Part shown: positions 1 to 9,035 of the stretch, piece after piece
Numbering within the stretch: position 1 is the first letter of the stretch
Layout: every line of letters starts with the position of its first letter
Source: Neorhizobium populisoli
Lineage (GTDB): Bacteria; Pseudomonadota; Alphaproteobacteria; Rhizobiales; Rhizobiaceae
NCBI RefSeq assembly: GCF_019430945.1
Contig: NZ_JAHYCB010000018.1
Coordinates: 1-64,000, forward strand
Length of the DNA: 64,000 bases
Direction: 5' to 3'
The notes under the pieces: model-generated
What the model saw: the letters and a program-made list of their open reading frames with translations, nothing else
What the model was told of the DNA's origin: nothing
Database searches by the model: none
Program-made: the position numbers and the translations under genes

Positions 1-49
1 TCGCCGTCAAAACCTCGAAGGCTCGGGTCTGATTCACAGTATCACTCAT
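1..49 (-). CDS. 5' end of an unidentified protein gene, runs off the window
   Basis: The first 16 codons of a minus-strand gene begin at an ATG at 47-49 (MSDTVNQTRAFEVLTA). A GGAGAG ribosome-binding site lies about four bases upstream, which supports the start. Too little protein is visible to assign a family. It would be the next gene downstream of the broken epoxide hydrolase on the same strand. I recognise nothing in the roughly 290 bases between them. Confidence 0.4.
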   Translation of the reverse strand, partial: MSDTVNQTRAFEVLTA

Positions 50-343
50 AGGGCTCTCCGCATGACTCATGCAGAAAATGAGCGATCTGTCCCTCCAGCG
101 CTACGTGGGATCGCTTACCCGCTTACGATGTGCGGCCAAAGCGAGATTGATAAATATGACGAGATGAGAATCCGTCGACCCCGCGGCGCGGGAGCGAATG
201 TAATTTTTCGATAGACATGTCCGCCGTAGCCCATACGGCGCAGGTTTCCTCTCCACTTAGGCAGAAACTGCGATTTCGGATGCGGCGTGGTGGTAGGAGT
301 GCACTGGGCGCCCCAAAGCGTGGCGAGACGTTTTTGCAAATTC

Positions 344-1509
344 TCAGCCGGCACGGCTTTTTCGAGATTGGCGAAAGTGAGCACGAATTTCTTCGGTGAG
401 TATTTCCGGCTGCTCCATCGCTGCGAAATGACCGCCCTTTTCAATCTCGGTCCAGCGGGTGACATTGTAGACTCGCTCGACCCAGGATCGCGGCGGCTGA
501 GGCAGCTCTTTGGCGAAATGCGCGACGCCAAGCGGGGTTGTGATTTCTCGCCGGCTTTGAACGCCATCGGGCGATTGCGGCCCTCCTTATAGAGGCGGAA
601 AGAGGCGTCGAGCGAGCCGCTGAACCAATAGATCGATATTTCCGTCAACAAAGTATCCATGCTGAATACTTTCAGCACATCGCCGTCGCAGTCGCTCCAG
701 GCATGGAATTTTTCCACAAGCCAGGCAGCCAGCCCCACAGGCGAGTCGGTCATCGCGTAGGAGAGCGTCTGAGGTTTGGTTCCGTGCATATGTGCATAGG
801 CACCTTCCTTGTCCGCCCATTCCACGGCCCTTTCGGCAAAGGCCTGTTCGTCGTCAGTCAATGGTAGGGTGCCAGGACCGGAGAATGGTCGATAGCTCGC
901 GGGGATATAGTTCAGTTGGACACCAAACAGCTGTTCGGGGAAGCGGTTTGCCAACCAGCTGGAAACACCAGCACCGATATCGCCGCCCTGAGCGCCAAAT
1001 TTTCCGTATCCCAACCCCAACATTAATTGTGCCCACAAGCCGGCGATCTCGAAGGTTCCGATACCCGGTGACTTCGGAGCGTCGGAAAATGCGTATCCCG
1101 GCAATGATGGCACCACCACATCGAAGGCATCCCGAGCATCGCCGCCATGGGCTGCGGGATCCGCCAGCATCGGGATAATGTGCTCCATTTCAAGAAACGA
1201 ACCCGGCCAGCCATGGGTAATGATGAGCGGCATGGGGTCTGGCCCTTTGCCCTTTACATGGATGAAATGAATTTTGAGGCCATCGATCTCTGCTTTGAAT
1301 TGCGGAAAATGATTGAGCCGCGCCTCCTGGGCACGCCAGTCAAAGTCATCGCGCCAATAGCGAACCAGCTCCCGAAAAAATTGCGAACTGGTACCATCGC
1401 TCCAATCGTTCGGGGAAATGGTGCCCGGCCATCTCACGTTCTGGAGGCGGCGTCGCAGGTCTTCCAAAAAGTGATCGTCGACGCTAATCTCGAACGGCTC
1501 GATGTCCAT
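344..1509 (-). pseudogene. epoxide hydrolase (EHN / alpha-beta hydrolase), frameshifted
   Basis: The N-terminus fits the epoxide-hydrolase N-terminal family, followed by an alpha/beta-hydrolase core. The oxyanion segment HGWPGS lies near residue 100 and the nucleophile-elbow Asp in GGDIGA near residue 177. Such enzymes hydrolyse epoxides to diols through an Asp nucleophile and a C-terminal His. Reading is family-like up to about residue 322 (MAFKAGEK). After that the frame is lost near position 546, where one base appears to be missing. In the shifted frame the expected tail resumes, including the GGHFAAMEQP segment that supplies the catalytic His, and stops at 344-346. If no frameshift is assumed, the protein has an unrelated tail running down to 115. 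Either a true pseudogene or a sequencing indel would explain this. Confidence 0.75.
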
Positions 1510-1675
1510 AAGTATATCTCCGCTGTACGGCGAGCTTTCCTGCGCGCTGCGTTTTAACTATAGACGTCGCCTTGGTTGCGGAAAGGGTCGATGCTTATCG
1601 TTCAACGCCGGAGAGACAGAAATCAAACGGTGGTGCCGGGGCACGGCCGGCACTATCGCGGTTGCTAATGCGCCC

Positions 1676-2518
1676 TCAAACCGGAAAGTCCGCGCTGAGC
1701 GTCAGATCGGCCCATCGGTCGAAATTTACCCTCAGCGCATCCAGCCGCTCACGGGCGATCTTTAGCGCCGGGGCGCCAAGCAGCAGGCGCAGGGGCGGTT
1801 GCTCTGCCTCGAAGGCCGAAATAATCGCCGCCGCCGCCCGGGCGGGATCACCCGGCTGGTTGCCCGATACGGCACGGGTCGCCTGGCGGCGCTTGCCGGC
1901 GGTCTCGGCGTAATCGTCTATGACGGTCGCCGATTCAATCATCGAACGGCCCGCCCAGTCGGTCCGGAAAGCGCCCGGCTCGACGATCGTCACCTTGATA
2001 CCGAGCGGCGCAACCTCAAGCGAGAGAGACTCCGAGAGGCCTTCGACGGCAAATTTCGTGGCATGATAGTAGCCGGTCGCGGCAAATGCCACGAGGCCGC
2101 CAAGCGACGAAAGATTGAAGATATGACCCTGGCGCCTGGCTCTCATGCCGGGAAGCACATGTTTCGTCACCTCGACCAGCCCGAAGACATTTGTCTCGAA
2201 CTGAGCGCGGATCTCTTGATCCGTGCCTTCTTCGATAGCTGCGAGATAACCGTAACCGGCATTGTTGACCAGCACGTCGATGGCACCGAAGTGCTCTTCG
2301 GCTCGGCGGACAGCTCTGTCGACGGAATTTTTATCCGTCACATCGAGCGACAACGCCAGCACCCGATCACCGTGCCTGGAGCTCAGTTCTGCCAGACGGT
2401 CAGTGTTGCGTGCGGTTATCACGGCCTTCCAGCCTCTTTCCAGAACGGCATGCGCCACGGCCTGCCCAAGACCGGACGAGGCGCCGGTGATGAACCAGAT
2501 GGGAGAAATCGTCGTCAT
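1676..2518 (-). CDS. short-chain dehydrogenase/reductase (SDR)
   Basis: A classical SDR oxidoreductase of about 280 residues. The NAD(P)-binding TGASSGLG motif is near the N-terminus, NNAGYG follows beta-4, the catalytic Ser is in NLSSLGG, and the Tyr/Lys pair is in YHATK. I chose the ATG at 2516-2518 over upstream ATGs because an AAAGGA site lies about six bases before it; the upstream codons do not resemble the family. It shares its strand with the Atu4866-like gene just upstream and stands opposite the LysR gene at 2964. This is the usual regulator/target arrangement. The substrate cannot be inferred. Confidence 0.9.
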   Translation of the reverse strand: MTTISPIWFITGASSGLGQAVAHAVLERGWKAVITARNTDRLAELSSRHGDRVLALSLDVTDKNSVDRAVRRAEEHFGAIDVLVNNAGYGYLAAIEEGTDQEIRAQFETNVFGLVEVTKHVLPGMRARRQGHIFNLSSLGGLVAFAATGYYHATKFAVEGLSESLSLEVAPLGIKVTIVEPGAFRTDWAGRSMIESATVIDDYAETAGKRRQATRAVSGNQPGDPARAAAAIISAFEAEQPPLRLLLGAPALKIARERLDALRVNFDRWADLTLSADFPV

Positions 2519-2571
2519 GTTCATTCCTTTCAGCTGAAGATCAGCCTTCTCGATACGCGGAGTTCTCCGCT

Positions 2572-2799
2572 TCATTGGCGGCGCAGGATCATGCCGCCGT
2601 GATGGAGAGTGTTTTCGTCGGTGAAGTCGCCGTCGGCGGTGAAGCCGGTGTCATCCCAATATTCGATATGGGTACCGACCACTTCGTATCGCCCTTGATA
2701 GGCGCTCTGGCGGTTTCCGCGGCCTTCGTCATATCGGCCGCCGGGGAGCAGTTCGTGCCGATCCGTGACCCATATTCCGACATAAGGGTGCGTCGTCAT
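2572..2799 (-). CDS. small Atu4866-family protein
   Basis: A 75-residue protein with the signature of the Agrobacterium Atu4866 family (PF11512): THPYVGIWVT, GRYDEGRGNR, SAYQGRYEVVG, YWDDTGFTADGDF and LHHGGM. The family is a small beta-barrel-like fold of unknown biochemical role, often encoded next to SDR genes, as here. The start at 2799 follows a GGGAG site with seven-base spacing; upstream codons in frame are not family-like. From memory the segment between VT and RHELL is a few residues shorter than in other members, so a small deletion is possible. It lies 53 bases upstream of the SDR and is probably co-transcribed with it. Confidence 0.8.
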   Translation of the reverse strand: MTTHPYVGIWVTDRHELLPGGRYDEGRGNRQSAYQGRYEVVGTHIEYWDDTGFTADGDFTDENTLHHGGMILRRQ

Positions 2800-2963
2800 T
2801 GTCATCTCCCGTCGATGCGATTGAATGGGTTGCCCATTGCTGAAGCCGGTCGCTGGAAAGCGTTGTTGCAACGATCGTTTCAACCCAAGATCACCGATAT
2901 AGGCGTGCGATTGGATGAGTGGGAGTTGTCAATCAGCAATGACCCGGTTAAAATTTCTAACCA

Positions 2964-3860
2964 ATGGCAGACGTATTTGACGGCATTTCTGTTTTTCTTG
3001 CGATCGCGGAAGCGCGCAGCTTTCGGCTTGCAGCAGAAGGTTTGGGCGTAACCCGATCTGCGGTAAGCCAGGCGCTTCAACGGCTGGAAGACCGGATGGG
3101 CGTTGCCCTCATCCAGCGTACGACTCGCAGTGTCCGGCTGACGGAGGCCGGCGAATTATTCTACGGCCTTGTCAAACCGCCCACGAGGCAGGTGCTGGAT
3201 GCAGTCCAAGCAGTCCGCGAGGTGCAGTCAAAACCAGCCGGATTGCTGAAAGTCGCCGTATCTTCCATTGCGGAACGATTTATATCCGGCCCCATGCTCG
3301 CGGCTTTCATGGAGAAGTATCCCGACATAACCCTGGACATCACAATCACGGACGAGGAATTCGACATCGTGGGCGCGGGTTTCGATGCCGGCGTGCGACT
3401 TGGCGAAGTCATCGAACAAGACATGATCGCCGTATCTGTTTCGGAAGATCAGAGACAATGTGCGGTCGCCTCGCCGGCCTACGTCGCGCGGTTCGGCAAG
3501 CCGCTCCATCCGCGCGAGCTTGTGGAACACCGGTGCATCGGCTGGAGGCCAAGGATCGATGCGGCGCCTTATCGCTGGGAATTTACCGAGAACGACCGCG
3601 ACTTCGACGTTTCGGTCGATCCCGCTCTCACGACCAACGAGATGGGTATGATGACACGCATGGCTCGCGCAGGGGCCGGGATCACATTTGGCATGTGGGA
3701 AACCTTCGAGCCTTATTTTGCGACGAGAGAACTGGTGCCGTTGCTCGAAGATTATTGCCCTTCCTTTCCCGGCTTTTATCTCTATTATCCGAAACGCGAC
3801 CGCCAGCCGTTAAAGCTTCGAGTTCTGGTGGACCATGTGCGCAGCGCTGGCAGGACGTGA
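2964..3860 (+). CDS. LysR-family transcriptional regulator
   Basis: 298 residues with an N-terminal winged helix-turn-helix (SFRLAAEGLGVTRSAVSQALQRLE, about residues 19-41 split over helix and turn) and a C-terminal periplasmic-binding-like effector domain. It is divergent from the Atu4866-like/SDR pair across a short intergenic region (2800-2963). It therefore most likely autoregulates and controls that pair in response to an unknown small molecule. Full length, with no sign of damage. Confidence 0.9.
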   Translation: MADVFDGISVFLAIAEARSFRLAAEGLGVTRSAVSQALQRLEDRMGVALIQRTTRSVRLTEAGELFYGLVKPPTRQVLDAVQAVREVQSKPAGLLKVAVSSIAERFISGPMLAAFMEKYPDITLDITITDEEFDIVGAGFDAGVRLGEVIEQDMIAVSVSEDQRQCAVASPAYVARFGKPLHPRELVEHRCIGWRPRIDAAPYRWEFTENDRDFDVSVDPALTTNEMGMMTRMARAGAGITFGMWETFEPYFATRELVPLLEDYCPSFPGFYLYYPKRDRQPLKLRVLVDHVRSAGRT

Positions 3861-3876
3861 GGAACGCTACCCTGAT

Positions 3877-4431
3877 TTAGGATGCGGGATGCCATGCGTT
3901 CGTCGCGAACTTTTCCTCCAGCATCGGCAAGGTCACGTTGGCGGTGTAATTGGTAATCGTCGATGCTGCGACGATCGCAATGACTTCAAGAAGTCGATCG
4001 GTGCCATATCCGGCGCTGAGGAATTCACTCTTCTCATGTTCGGTTAGGTGGCCCCGTTGCAGGATGAGTGCCTTGGCCAAGGCCGATAGCGCGGCCAGCT
4101 TGCGATCCCGAGGCAAGCCGCCGACCCGCAGAGCCTGAACGTCGTCCGGTTCGATACCCTGCTCCAGAGCGAGGTATGAGTGGAAGGCAACCGGCCATTG
4201 GCTCCGGTTGGTCACCGCATTCGTCAAAAGGACGATCTGGATTTCCCCCTCGGAAAAACTGCCGGAATGTACCCGGCCAAAAAGCGCCGTCAGGCTGCCG
4301 ATCAGTATTGGTGACGTCGCCATGGCGCAGGCAATGTTTGGCACAAACCCGAAAGCGTTCCGCAGCGCCTCCAGATGCTGTCTTGATTCCTCCGGTGCGG
4401 TTTCAAGCGAATGGATGGGGAAGTGTATCAT
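3877..4431 (-). CDS. carboxymuconolactone-decarboxylase/AhpD-like protein lacking the CxxC pair
   Basis: 184 residues, all-helical, with the AhpD/CMD family layout (LETAPEESRQHLEALRNAFGFVPN at the start, TNAVTNR followed by HS in the core helix). In peroxidase-type members this helix carries Cys-x-x-Cys before the His. Here the segment reads NRSQWPVAFHS, so both cysteines are replaced and alkylhydroperoxidase chemistry is unlikely. A role as a decarboxylase-like or non-catalytic relative remains possible. An AGAGG site precedes the ATG. The gene is divergent from the MmyB-type regulator at 4626, which suggests control by it. Confidence 0.8.
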   Translation of the reverse strand: MIHFPIHSLETAPEESRQHLEALRNAFGFVPNIACAMATSPILIGSLTALFGRVHSGSFSEGEIQIVLLTNAVTNRSQWPVAFHSYLALEQGIEPDDVQALRVGGLPRDRKLAALSALAKALILQRGHLTEHEKSEFLSAGYGTDRLLEVIAIVAASTITNYTANVTLPMLEEKFATNAWHPAS

Positions 4432-4625
4432 GGCATATCCTCTTTGGATCGAGTGGCCGCCTTGCTGGCAGCGAGACCCTTCCGTTTTGAGGCTTCACCG
4501 ATATGGTCGCAATTACATCGCATGTCATTGAGCGCATTCCATCTGCCAATGTACAAGGGACCCCATTGCGTTGAACGGCGCCTTTGGCAGCACCCGAACA
4601 CTGTTATCAGCAAGGGCCACAAAAG

Positions 4626-5450
4626 ATGAACTTGAGGCAGCCTATCTCGGTGCAAACATCGGATGACCTCGGCGCACAATTGCGCGCGTGGCGTGGAATC
4701 CGGGGTAAAAGTCAGCTTGACGTGTCTCTTGACACCGGTATCTCGCAGCGGCAAATCAGTTTTATAGAGAGCGGTCGAAGCACCCCCGGTCGCAACAACC
4801 TCATTCATCTTGCCGAGGCTCTGGACGTTCCGTTTCGTGAGCGAAACTCGTTGCTGCTGGCTGCCGGCTATGCGCCTCTATACGCCGAGGGTGATATCGA
4901 CGATGTCGGGATGCGAAGCATACGCGGCGCATTGAAACGGATGCTCGCCCAACACGAGCCGTTCCCCGCAATAGTGATGGACCGGTATTGGAACGTCGTC
5001 ATGACCAACGATGCCGCACCCCGCTTCTTTAACACTTTCATCGATATGGAAGCTCGCCCAAAACCGCGTAATCTTCTGCATCTGATGTTTGATCCGGCTG
5101 GCATGCGTCCCTTCATTCCAAACTGGGAGGAGACTGCAAAGAGCCTGCTGGCGCGGGTCTTCAGAGAGTCCGTCGGCCGCGTCATCGATGTGCGTACTCA
5201 AGAGTTGATGGGCACCCTCCTCGCCTATCCCGACGTCGACAGCCTGTGGAAAATATCAACTTTGGCGGACAACCTTCCCGTAATACCGCTTTCGTTTGTC
5301 AAAGACGGCCAGCGCCTGAACTTCTTCTCACTGATGACGACAGTTGCCACCGCGCAAACCGTCATAACGCAGGAGTTGAGGATCGAATGTATGTTCCCAC
5401 TCGATGACGCTACCGAGACAAATTATCGCGCCGCGTTAGAGCAAGACTAG
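4626..5450 (+). CDS. XRE-family regulator with MmyB-like ligand-binding domain
   Basis: About 274 residues. An N-terminal HTH_XRE domain (GAQLRAWRGIRGKSQLDVSL..GISQRQISFIESGRSTP) is followed by the MmyB-like C-terminal domain (PFPAIVMDRYWNVVMTN) that typically binds a fatty acid-like ligand. The ATG at 4626 is chosen because the protein there begins in the family-like way, with an AAGGG sequence about nine bases upstream. It is divergent from the CMD-family gene, a common pairing in which the MmyB regulator controls a neighbouring oxidoreductase or peroxidase-like gene. Confidence 0.88.
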   Translation: MNLRQPISVQTSDDLGAQLRAWRGIRGKSQLDVSLDTGISQRQISFIESGRSTPGRNNLIHLAEALDVPFRERNSLLLAAGYAPLYAEGDIDDVGMRSIRGALKRMLAQHEPFPAIVMDRYWNVVMTNDAAPRFFNTFIDMEARPKPRNLLHLMFDPAGMRPFIPNWEETAKSLLARVFRESVGRVIDVRTQELMGTLLAYPDVDSLWKISTLADNLPVIPLSFVKDGQRLNFFSLMTTVATAQTVITQELRIECMFPLDDATETNYRAALEQD

Positions 5451-5706
5451 CTGGCACATTTGCCCAACGGTGTCGCAGCTTACTTAATCTCACCAAGGCA
5501 GTAAGGCTGAAAGCTCACGGTATGCCCGCAAAAAGAGCTCCACGATCACATTGCCGGATCCGACATCTCTAGGCCTTTTGCCCCGAGATTGCATTATATC
5601 CACGTATACTGCCTGAGCCGTTGGATGATCCCTGCCCCCAAACCGAACGAGACATCGGCCATGTGAAATATCAAGGCAGGGATGTCTTGAGCCCGATGCT
5701 CAGCCT

Positions 5707-6045
5707 TCAGTCGGCCTCACCATCGCTCTCGGTACTGAATTCGGAAGCCAACTCTTGTTTGATGAAGTTGGCAAAGGCTCTTGCCTTGCTGCTCACCGTG
5801 CGCCCGCTTGGAAAGGCCTCCCAAAGATCGAGCGCCGGAGGATCCCAATCCTTGAGGAGACGCCGAACCCTGCCCGATGCCAGTTCGGGGGCAAACATCC
5901 ATTCGGAAGCTACGGCCAGTCCCATGCCCGCAACGACGTCCTCCCGCACCCCCTCGGCTACGTTCAGCCGAATACACCCCTTGATCGTCACGGCACTTTG
6001 AGCAGAACCTTGGCTGAAGTTCCAAACGGTACCACCGCTACGCAC
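5707..6045 (-). pseudogene. 3' fragment of a LysR-family regulator gene
   Basis: The translated fragment reads as the last third of a LysR effector domain: FSQGSAQSAVTIKG, LNVAEGVREDVVAGMGLAVASEWM, then a C-terminal helix ending near SEFSTESDGEAD. The DNA-binding domain and the first half of the effector domain are missing. Immediately upstream the sequence switches into the ornithine-cyclodeaminase-like relic. It cannot act as a regulator. Confidence 0.75.
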
Positions 6046-6059
6046 GTCCTAGACGACGG

Positions 6060-6603
6060 CATGATGCGCGGCGAGGTCTGCAGGACACATCTAAGCAGAC
6101 GACTTCCTCGACGGCCGACAGTTGCGTCATGATCGAAATGAAGCAGCTCTTGTTGATCGGCCCGCCCCGCCGATCGATACTCGCTTGGAGTCCTTGTTGG
6201 CCAGATGCTTTGGCGGCGGCGCCCGTACACCACCGGTGCGGGCGGCGCTGAGCAGATTGGCCGACATCAGCGCCAGCGGAGCGCCGGTGTCCCGGTCGTT
6301 GAGCATCATGGTCAGGATGGAACGCGGCAGACCGTTCTGGGTATCGACATGGGAGGAGACGTACCACTTGTTGCCGCAGACGTCGAAACGGCCGCCGAGA
6401 TAGCCTGGCATGGCAGCGAAACGACGGTTGGGCCCGGCGACGGGCATGCTGGGGAACCTGGTTTCCTTCGAGAAAACAGTCTTCAAACCGTGATTATTGT
6501 GTTTGGCGCCGCCCATAAGGTAATCGCCTTCGCCCAGTAGGCTGAAGGTCTCCGTGCACCCGCTTACACACCGGGCCGCATCGTTGACGCCCGCGGCGAT
6601 CAT
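6060..6603 (-). pseudogene. ornithine-cyclodeaminase/mu-crystallin family relic (resembles tyramine oxidase subunit B)
   Basis: The readable part contains GDYLMGGAKHNNHG, FPSMPVAGPNRRFAAMPGYLGGRFD, GNKWYVSSH, LPRSILTMMLNDRDTGAPLALMSANLLSAARTGG and KHLANKDSKRVSI. This resembles the N-terminal half of OCD-family proteins annotated as tyramine oxidase subunit B. The frame then breaks near 6195, and a further family-like stretch (NKSCFISIMTQLSAVEEVVCLDV) appears in another frame. The C-terminal half is absent. The relic lies between two LysR fragments, so a regulator-enzyme unit has decayed here. Confidence 0.65.
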
Positions 6604-6609
6604 GTCCGG

Positions 6610-7122
6610 ATTTTCGCATGCCTCCCCGAATCTTCGCCTCGATACAATCAGCGGCTGGAGCTTCGATCTTCGAAAAAGCCTAGGAGCCGATGAAATCGAC
6701 CTGGCATTGATAAAGCGGGAACCAGGAGGCGGCGGACAAGCTCTGGCTTCGTGGAAGAGCCCTTGCTCTGGGTGGGAAGTTCAATTCGGCCGACCACCTT
6801 CGGCCCGGTCGCCCTTGCAGTAATTCCAATGCGTTACATATATCGCGAGCGCGCGATCAAGTACCTGGAGAATAAAGGGCGGCGCGGGCGCATTTCCTAT
6901 GCCAGCCAAGGTCTCATGGGCGTCCAGGCCGCAGTTGCCTCCGGCCTTGGAATCAGCCTGCTTCCCAGAAGCGCCCTGCTGCCCGGACACATGGAACTCG
7001 ATCAGCAAGACGGGTTTGAAATCCAGCCCGACACCGAACTGGCCCTTGTCAAAGGCAAGGATAAATTGACGCCCGAGTTGCAGACCTTCGTCGACTATCT
7101 TGTTGAAGTTGTGAAGGTATAA
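6610..7122 (+). pseudogene. LysR-family regulator, 5'-truncated and frameshifted
   Basis: Two overlapping frames together give a LysR effector domain. The first gives FSHASPNLRLDTISGWSFDL through DEIDLALIKREPGGG. After a frame change near 6755 comes EPLLWVGS through a C-terminal half ending in FVDYLVEVVKV (stop at 7120-7122). No helix-turn-helix is found upstream, where the sequence abuts the cyclodeaminase-like relic read on the other strand. This is a remnant rather than a functional regulator. Confidence 0.75.
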
Positions 7123-7211
7123 GGCCGATATTTAGGATTGTCCTTTCGATAACCGCGTGTTGGCACGTTGCGGTCGGCGCACCCCGGCGCTCGAAGACCA
7201 ATCTTATGCCA

Positions 7212-8825
7212 TCACGGTCTACGTCCTTTTCGAATATCTTCAAATTTCAAACCGAAGCGGGCCAGATATTTGGTCAATCGATCGGCATCGTTTGAGCTTT
7301 TCTTGTCCAGCCGCGAGTTTGCAAAGAGCACACGTCCGGCTGCACTGGCCGACACATGATCCATACAGACATTCAAAACCGCCGAGAGTTGGGCTTTATC
7401 GAAAAGGTCGAGTTCTGCCGCTAGATTGTCGCCGAGAAGCTCAAAAATCGCGTGATCGGCAGCCATGTTTTGTGGAGTGCCTATCCAGGCCTTTTTGAGG
7501 CGCGTAATCTCATCATTGACGACATCCACGGTAATCCTGCCTTGCGGAGCAAGCGTCGCCATGCGGGTTACCGACGCCGAAAGGTCCCGGAAATTCGCAC
7601 TCCAGGCGGCCTCCGCGCCTGTCGAGAACACGAGGTAGCGCTCCCTCGCCTCCTTATTGAAGGTAACATTCTGGCCTTCCCGTACCAGAAATCGGTGAAG
7701 TTCGAAATCGAGGTTTGGTTCGATATCTTCCTTGCGCTCCCGAAGTGCGGGAAGTTGGAACGTCCAGAGATTCAGACGGGCGAAAAGGTCTTCGCGGAAA
7801 CGCCCTTCTTGCACGGCCTTGCGCAGATCGCGGTTGGTGCCGGCCAGAAGCTGAAAATCGGCCGAAACCTCCTTGTCTGCACCGACCGGCAGGAAGCGCT
7901 TTTCCTCGATGGCGCGCAGGCACATTGCCTGTTCGTCCGCTCCCAATTCACCGATCTCATCGAGAAACAACAAACCCTTGTCGGCGGACTTCAGCAGACC
8001 CGCCCGCTCTCCGGCCGAACCGGTAAAAGCGCCCTTCACGTGACCGAACAGCGCCGACATCGCCTGATCGCCCCGTAGCGTGGCGCAGTTTACCTCGACA
8101 AAAGGCCCGGTCACCTTCCTCTGTGCCTTCTTGAGTTCGTAGATGCGCTTGGCGAGCTGCGATTTGCCGGCGCCGGTTGGACCCGTCAGCAGAACGGGCG
8201 CAGTCGAGCGGATCGCAACGCGCTCGATCTCGTCGATCATCCGGTTGAAGGCGGGATTGCGGGTGGAGATGCCGGATTTCAGGAAGGACGCCGCATCATC
8301 CCGTTCGGACGCGAAACGCTTCGCGATTTCGTCGTAGCGCGAAAGGTCGAGATCAATGATGCGATGCGTGCCGGCGAAATCCTGGCCCGGCTCGCGGTCG
8401 CGTGGCGGCGAGAGCTGCAGAAGACGGCCGGGGATGATCCGCGCTTCCGTCAGCAGGAACCAGCAGATTTGTGCGACATGGGTGCCGGTGGTGATGTTGA
8501 CGAGATAATCCTCGGTATCCGGATCGAAATTATAGCCGCGGGCGAAATCCCTCAGGCTTGTATAGACCTCGGAAAAATCCCATGGGTCGCGCAGGTTGAT
8601 GACATGTTGGCGCACCTGCGTCGCCGGGGAGACGGTTTCGATATCCTTGATGACGCCCTTGGCCAGCCAGTCCGCGTGATTGTCGTGAATCAGCTCCACG
8701 CGGTCGATGAAAAACCCCGCCTGCTGGCACAGGCCGACATTCGGTCTCCAACGGCTCCAGCGGTCCTCGCGACGGCTCATATCGAGGGTCGTTCCCAAAA
8801 TGCTGATGGCAACTCGGCGCTTCAT
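7212..8825 (-). CDS. rtcR: RtcR, CARF-domain sigma54-dependent activator of RNA-repair genes
   Basis: 537 residues in the RtcR layout. The N-terminal CARF-type sensor (AISILGTTLDM, LVNITTGTHVAQICWFLL) spans about residues 1-170. A sigma54-interacting AAA+ domain follows, with Walker A GPTGAGKS, the sigma54 loop GAFTGS, Walker B LLFLDEIGEL and the arginine-finger segment REDLFARL. A C-terminal region with a likely DNA-binding helix ends the protein. In known systems the CARF domain represses the ATPase until an RNA-derived ligand binds. The gene is divergent from rsr, with 210 bases between them holding a near-consensus sigma54 promoter. It is full length and all ATPase motifs are present, so it is likely functional. 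Confidence 0.95.
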   Translation of the reverse strand: MKRRVAISILGTTLDMSRREDRWSRWRPNVGLCQQAGFFIDRVELIHDNHADWLAKGVIKDIETVSPATQVRQHVINLRDPWDFSEVYTSLRDFARGYNFDPDTEDYLVNITTGTHVAQICWFLLTEARIIPGRLLQLSPPRDREPGQDFAGTHRIIDLDLSRYDEIAKRFASERDDAASFLKSGISTRNPAFNRMIDEIERVAIRSTAPVLLTGPTGAGKSQLAKRIYELKKAQRKVTGPFVEVNCATLRGDQAMSALFGHVKGAFTGSAGERAGLLKSADKGLLFLDEIGELGADEQAMCLRAIEEKRFLPVGADKEVSADFQLLAGTNRDLRKAVQEGRFREDLFARLNLWTFQLPALRERKEDIEPNLDFELHRFLVREGQNVTFNKEARERYLVFSTGAEAAWSANFRDLSASVTRMATLAPQGRITVDVVNDEITRLKKAWIGTPQNMAADHAIFELLGDNLAAELDLFDKAQLSAVLNVCMDHVSASAAGRVLFANSRLDKKSSNDADRLTKYLARFGLKFEDIRKGRRP

Positions 8826-8839
8826 GGTTTATCCAAATT

Positions 8840-8965
8840 TATAAGTCCTATACTTTTGAAGAGATTATTTGGTAGCACTTAAAATCGCAATTCGCCGACA
8901 AAAATTTTCTGAACTATTTTTATTCATTTTAAAACAGATAGATAAGAAGAAAATAGACGCTTTCC
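8840..8965. promoter_or_regulatory. AT-rich intergenic segment upstream of the sigma54 promoter
   Basis: In an otherwise GC-rich window this stretch is strikingly AT-rich (runs such as AAAATTTTCTGAAC and TTTTTATTCATTTTAAAAC). It lies 20 to 140 bases upstream of the -24 element, where sigma54 promoters normally carry activator sites and an IHF bend. It is inferred to hold the RtcR upstream activating sequences and a bendable segment. I could not define an exact repeat for RtcR binding. The rtcR promoter itself must also lie here, in the opposite direction. Confidence 0.5.
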
Positions 8966-8982
8966 GCGCTTCTGGCATCTAC

Positions 8983-8998
8983 TTGGCACGCGACTTGA
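8983..8998 (+). promoter_or_regulatory. sigma54 (-24/-12) promoter of rsr-Y RNA-rtcB
   Basis: The sequence TTGGCACG-CGAC-TTGA matches the sigma54 consensus (TTGGCACG, four bases, TTGC) except for the last base. The GG of the -24 element is at 8985-8986 and the G of the -12 element at 8997, giving correct spacing. The predicted transcription start is near 9009, about 27 bases before the rsr ATG. Its position directly downstream of a divergent rtcR is the textbook arrangement for RtcR-controlled RNA-repair operons. Confidence 0.88.
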
Positions 8999-9035
8999 AA
9001 GGTATCTGGCAGAACCAAACGAAAGAGATGCTGTC

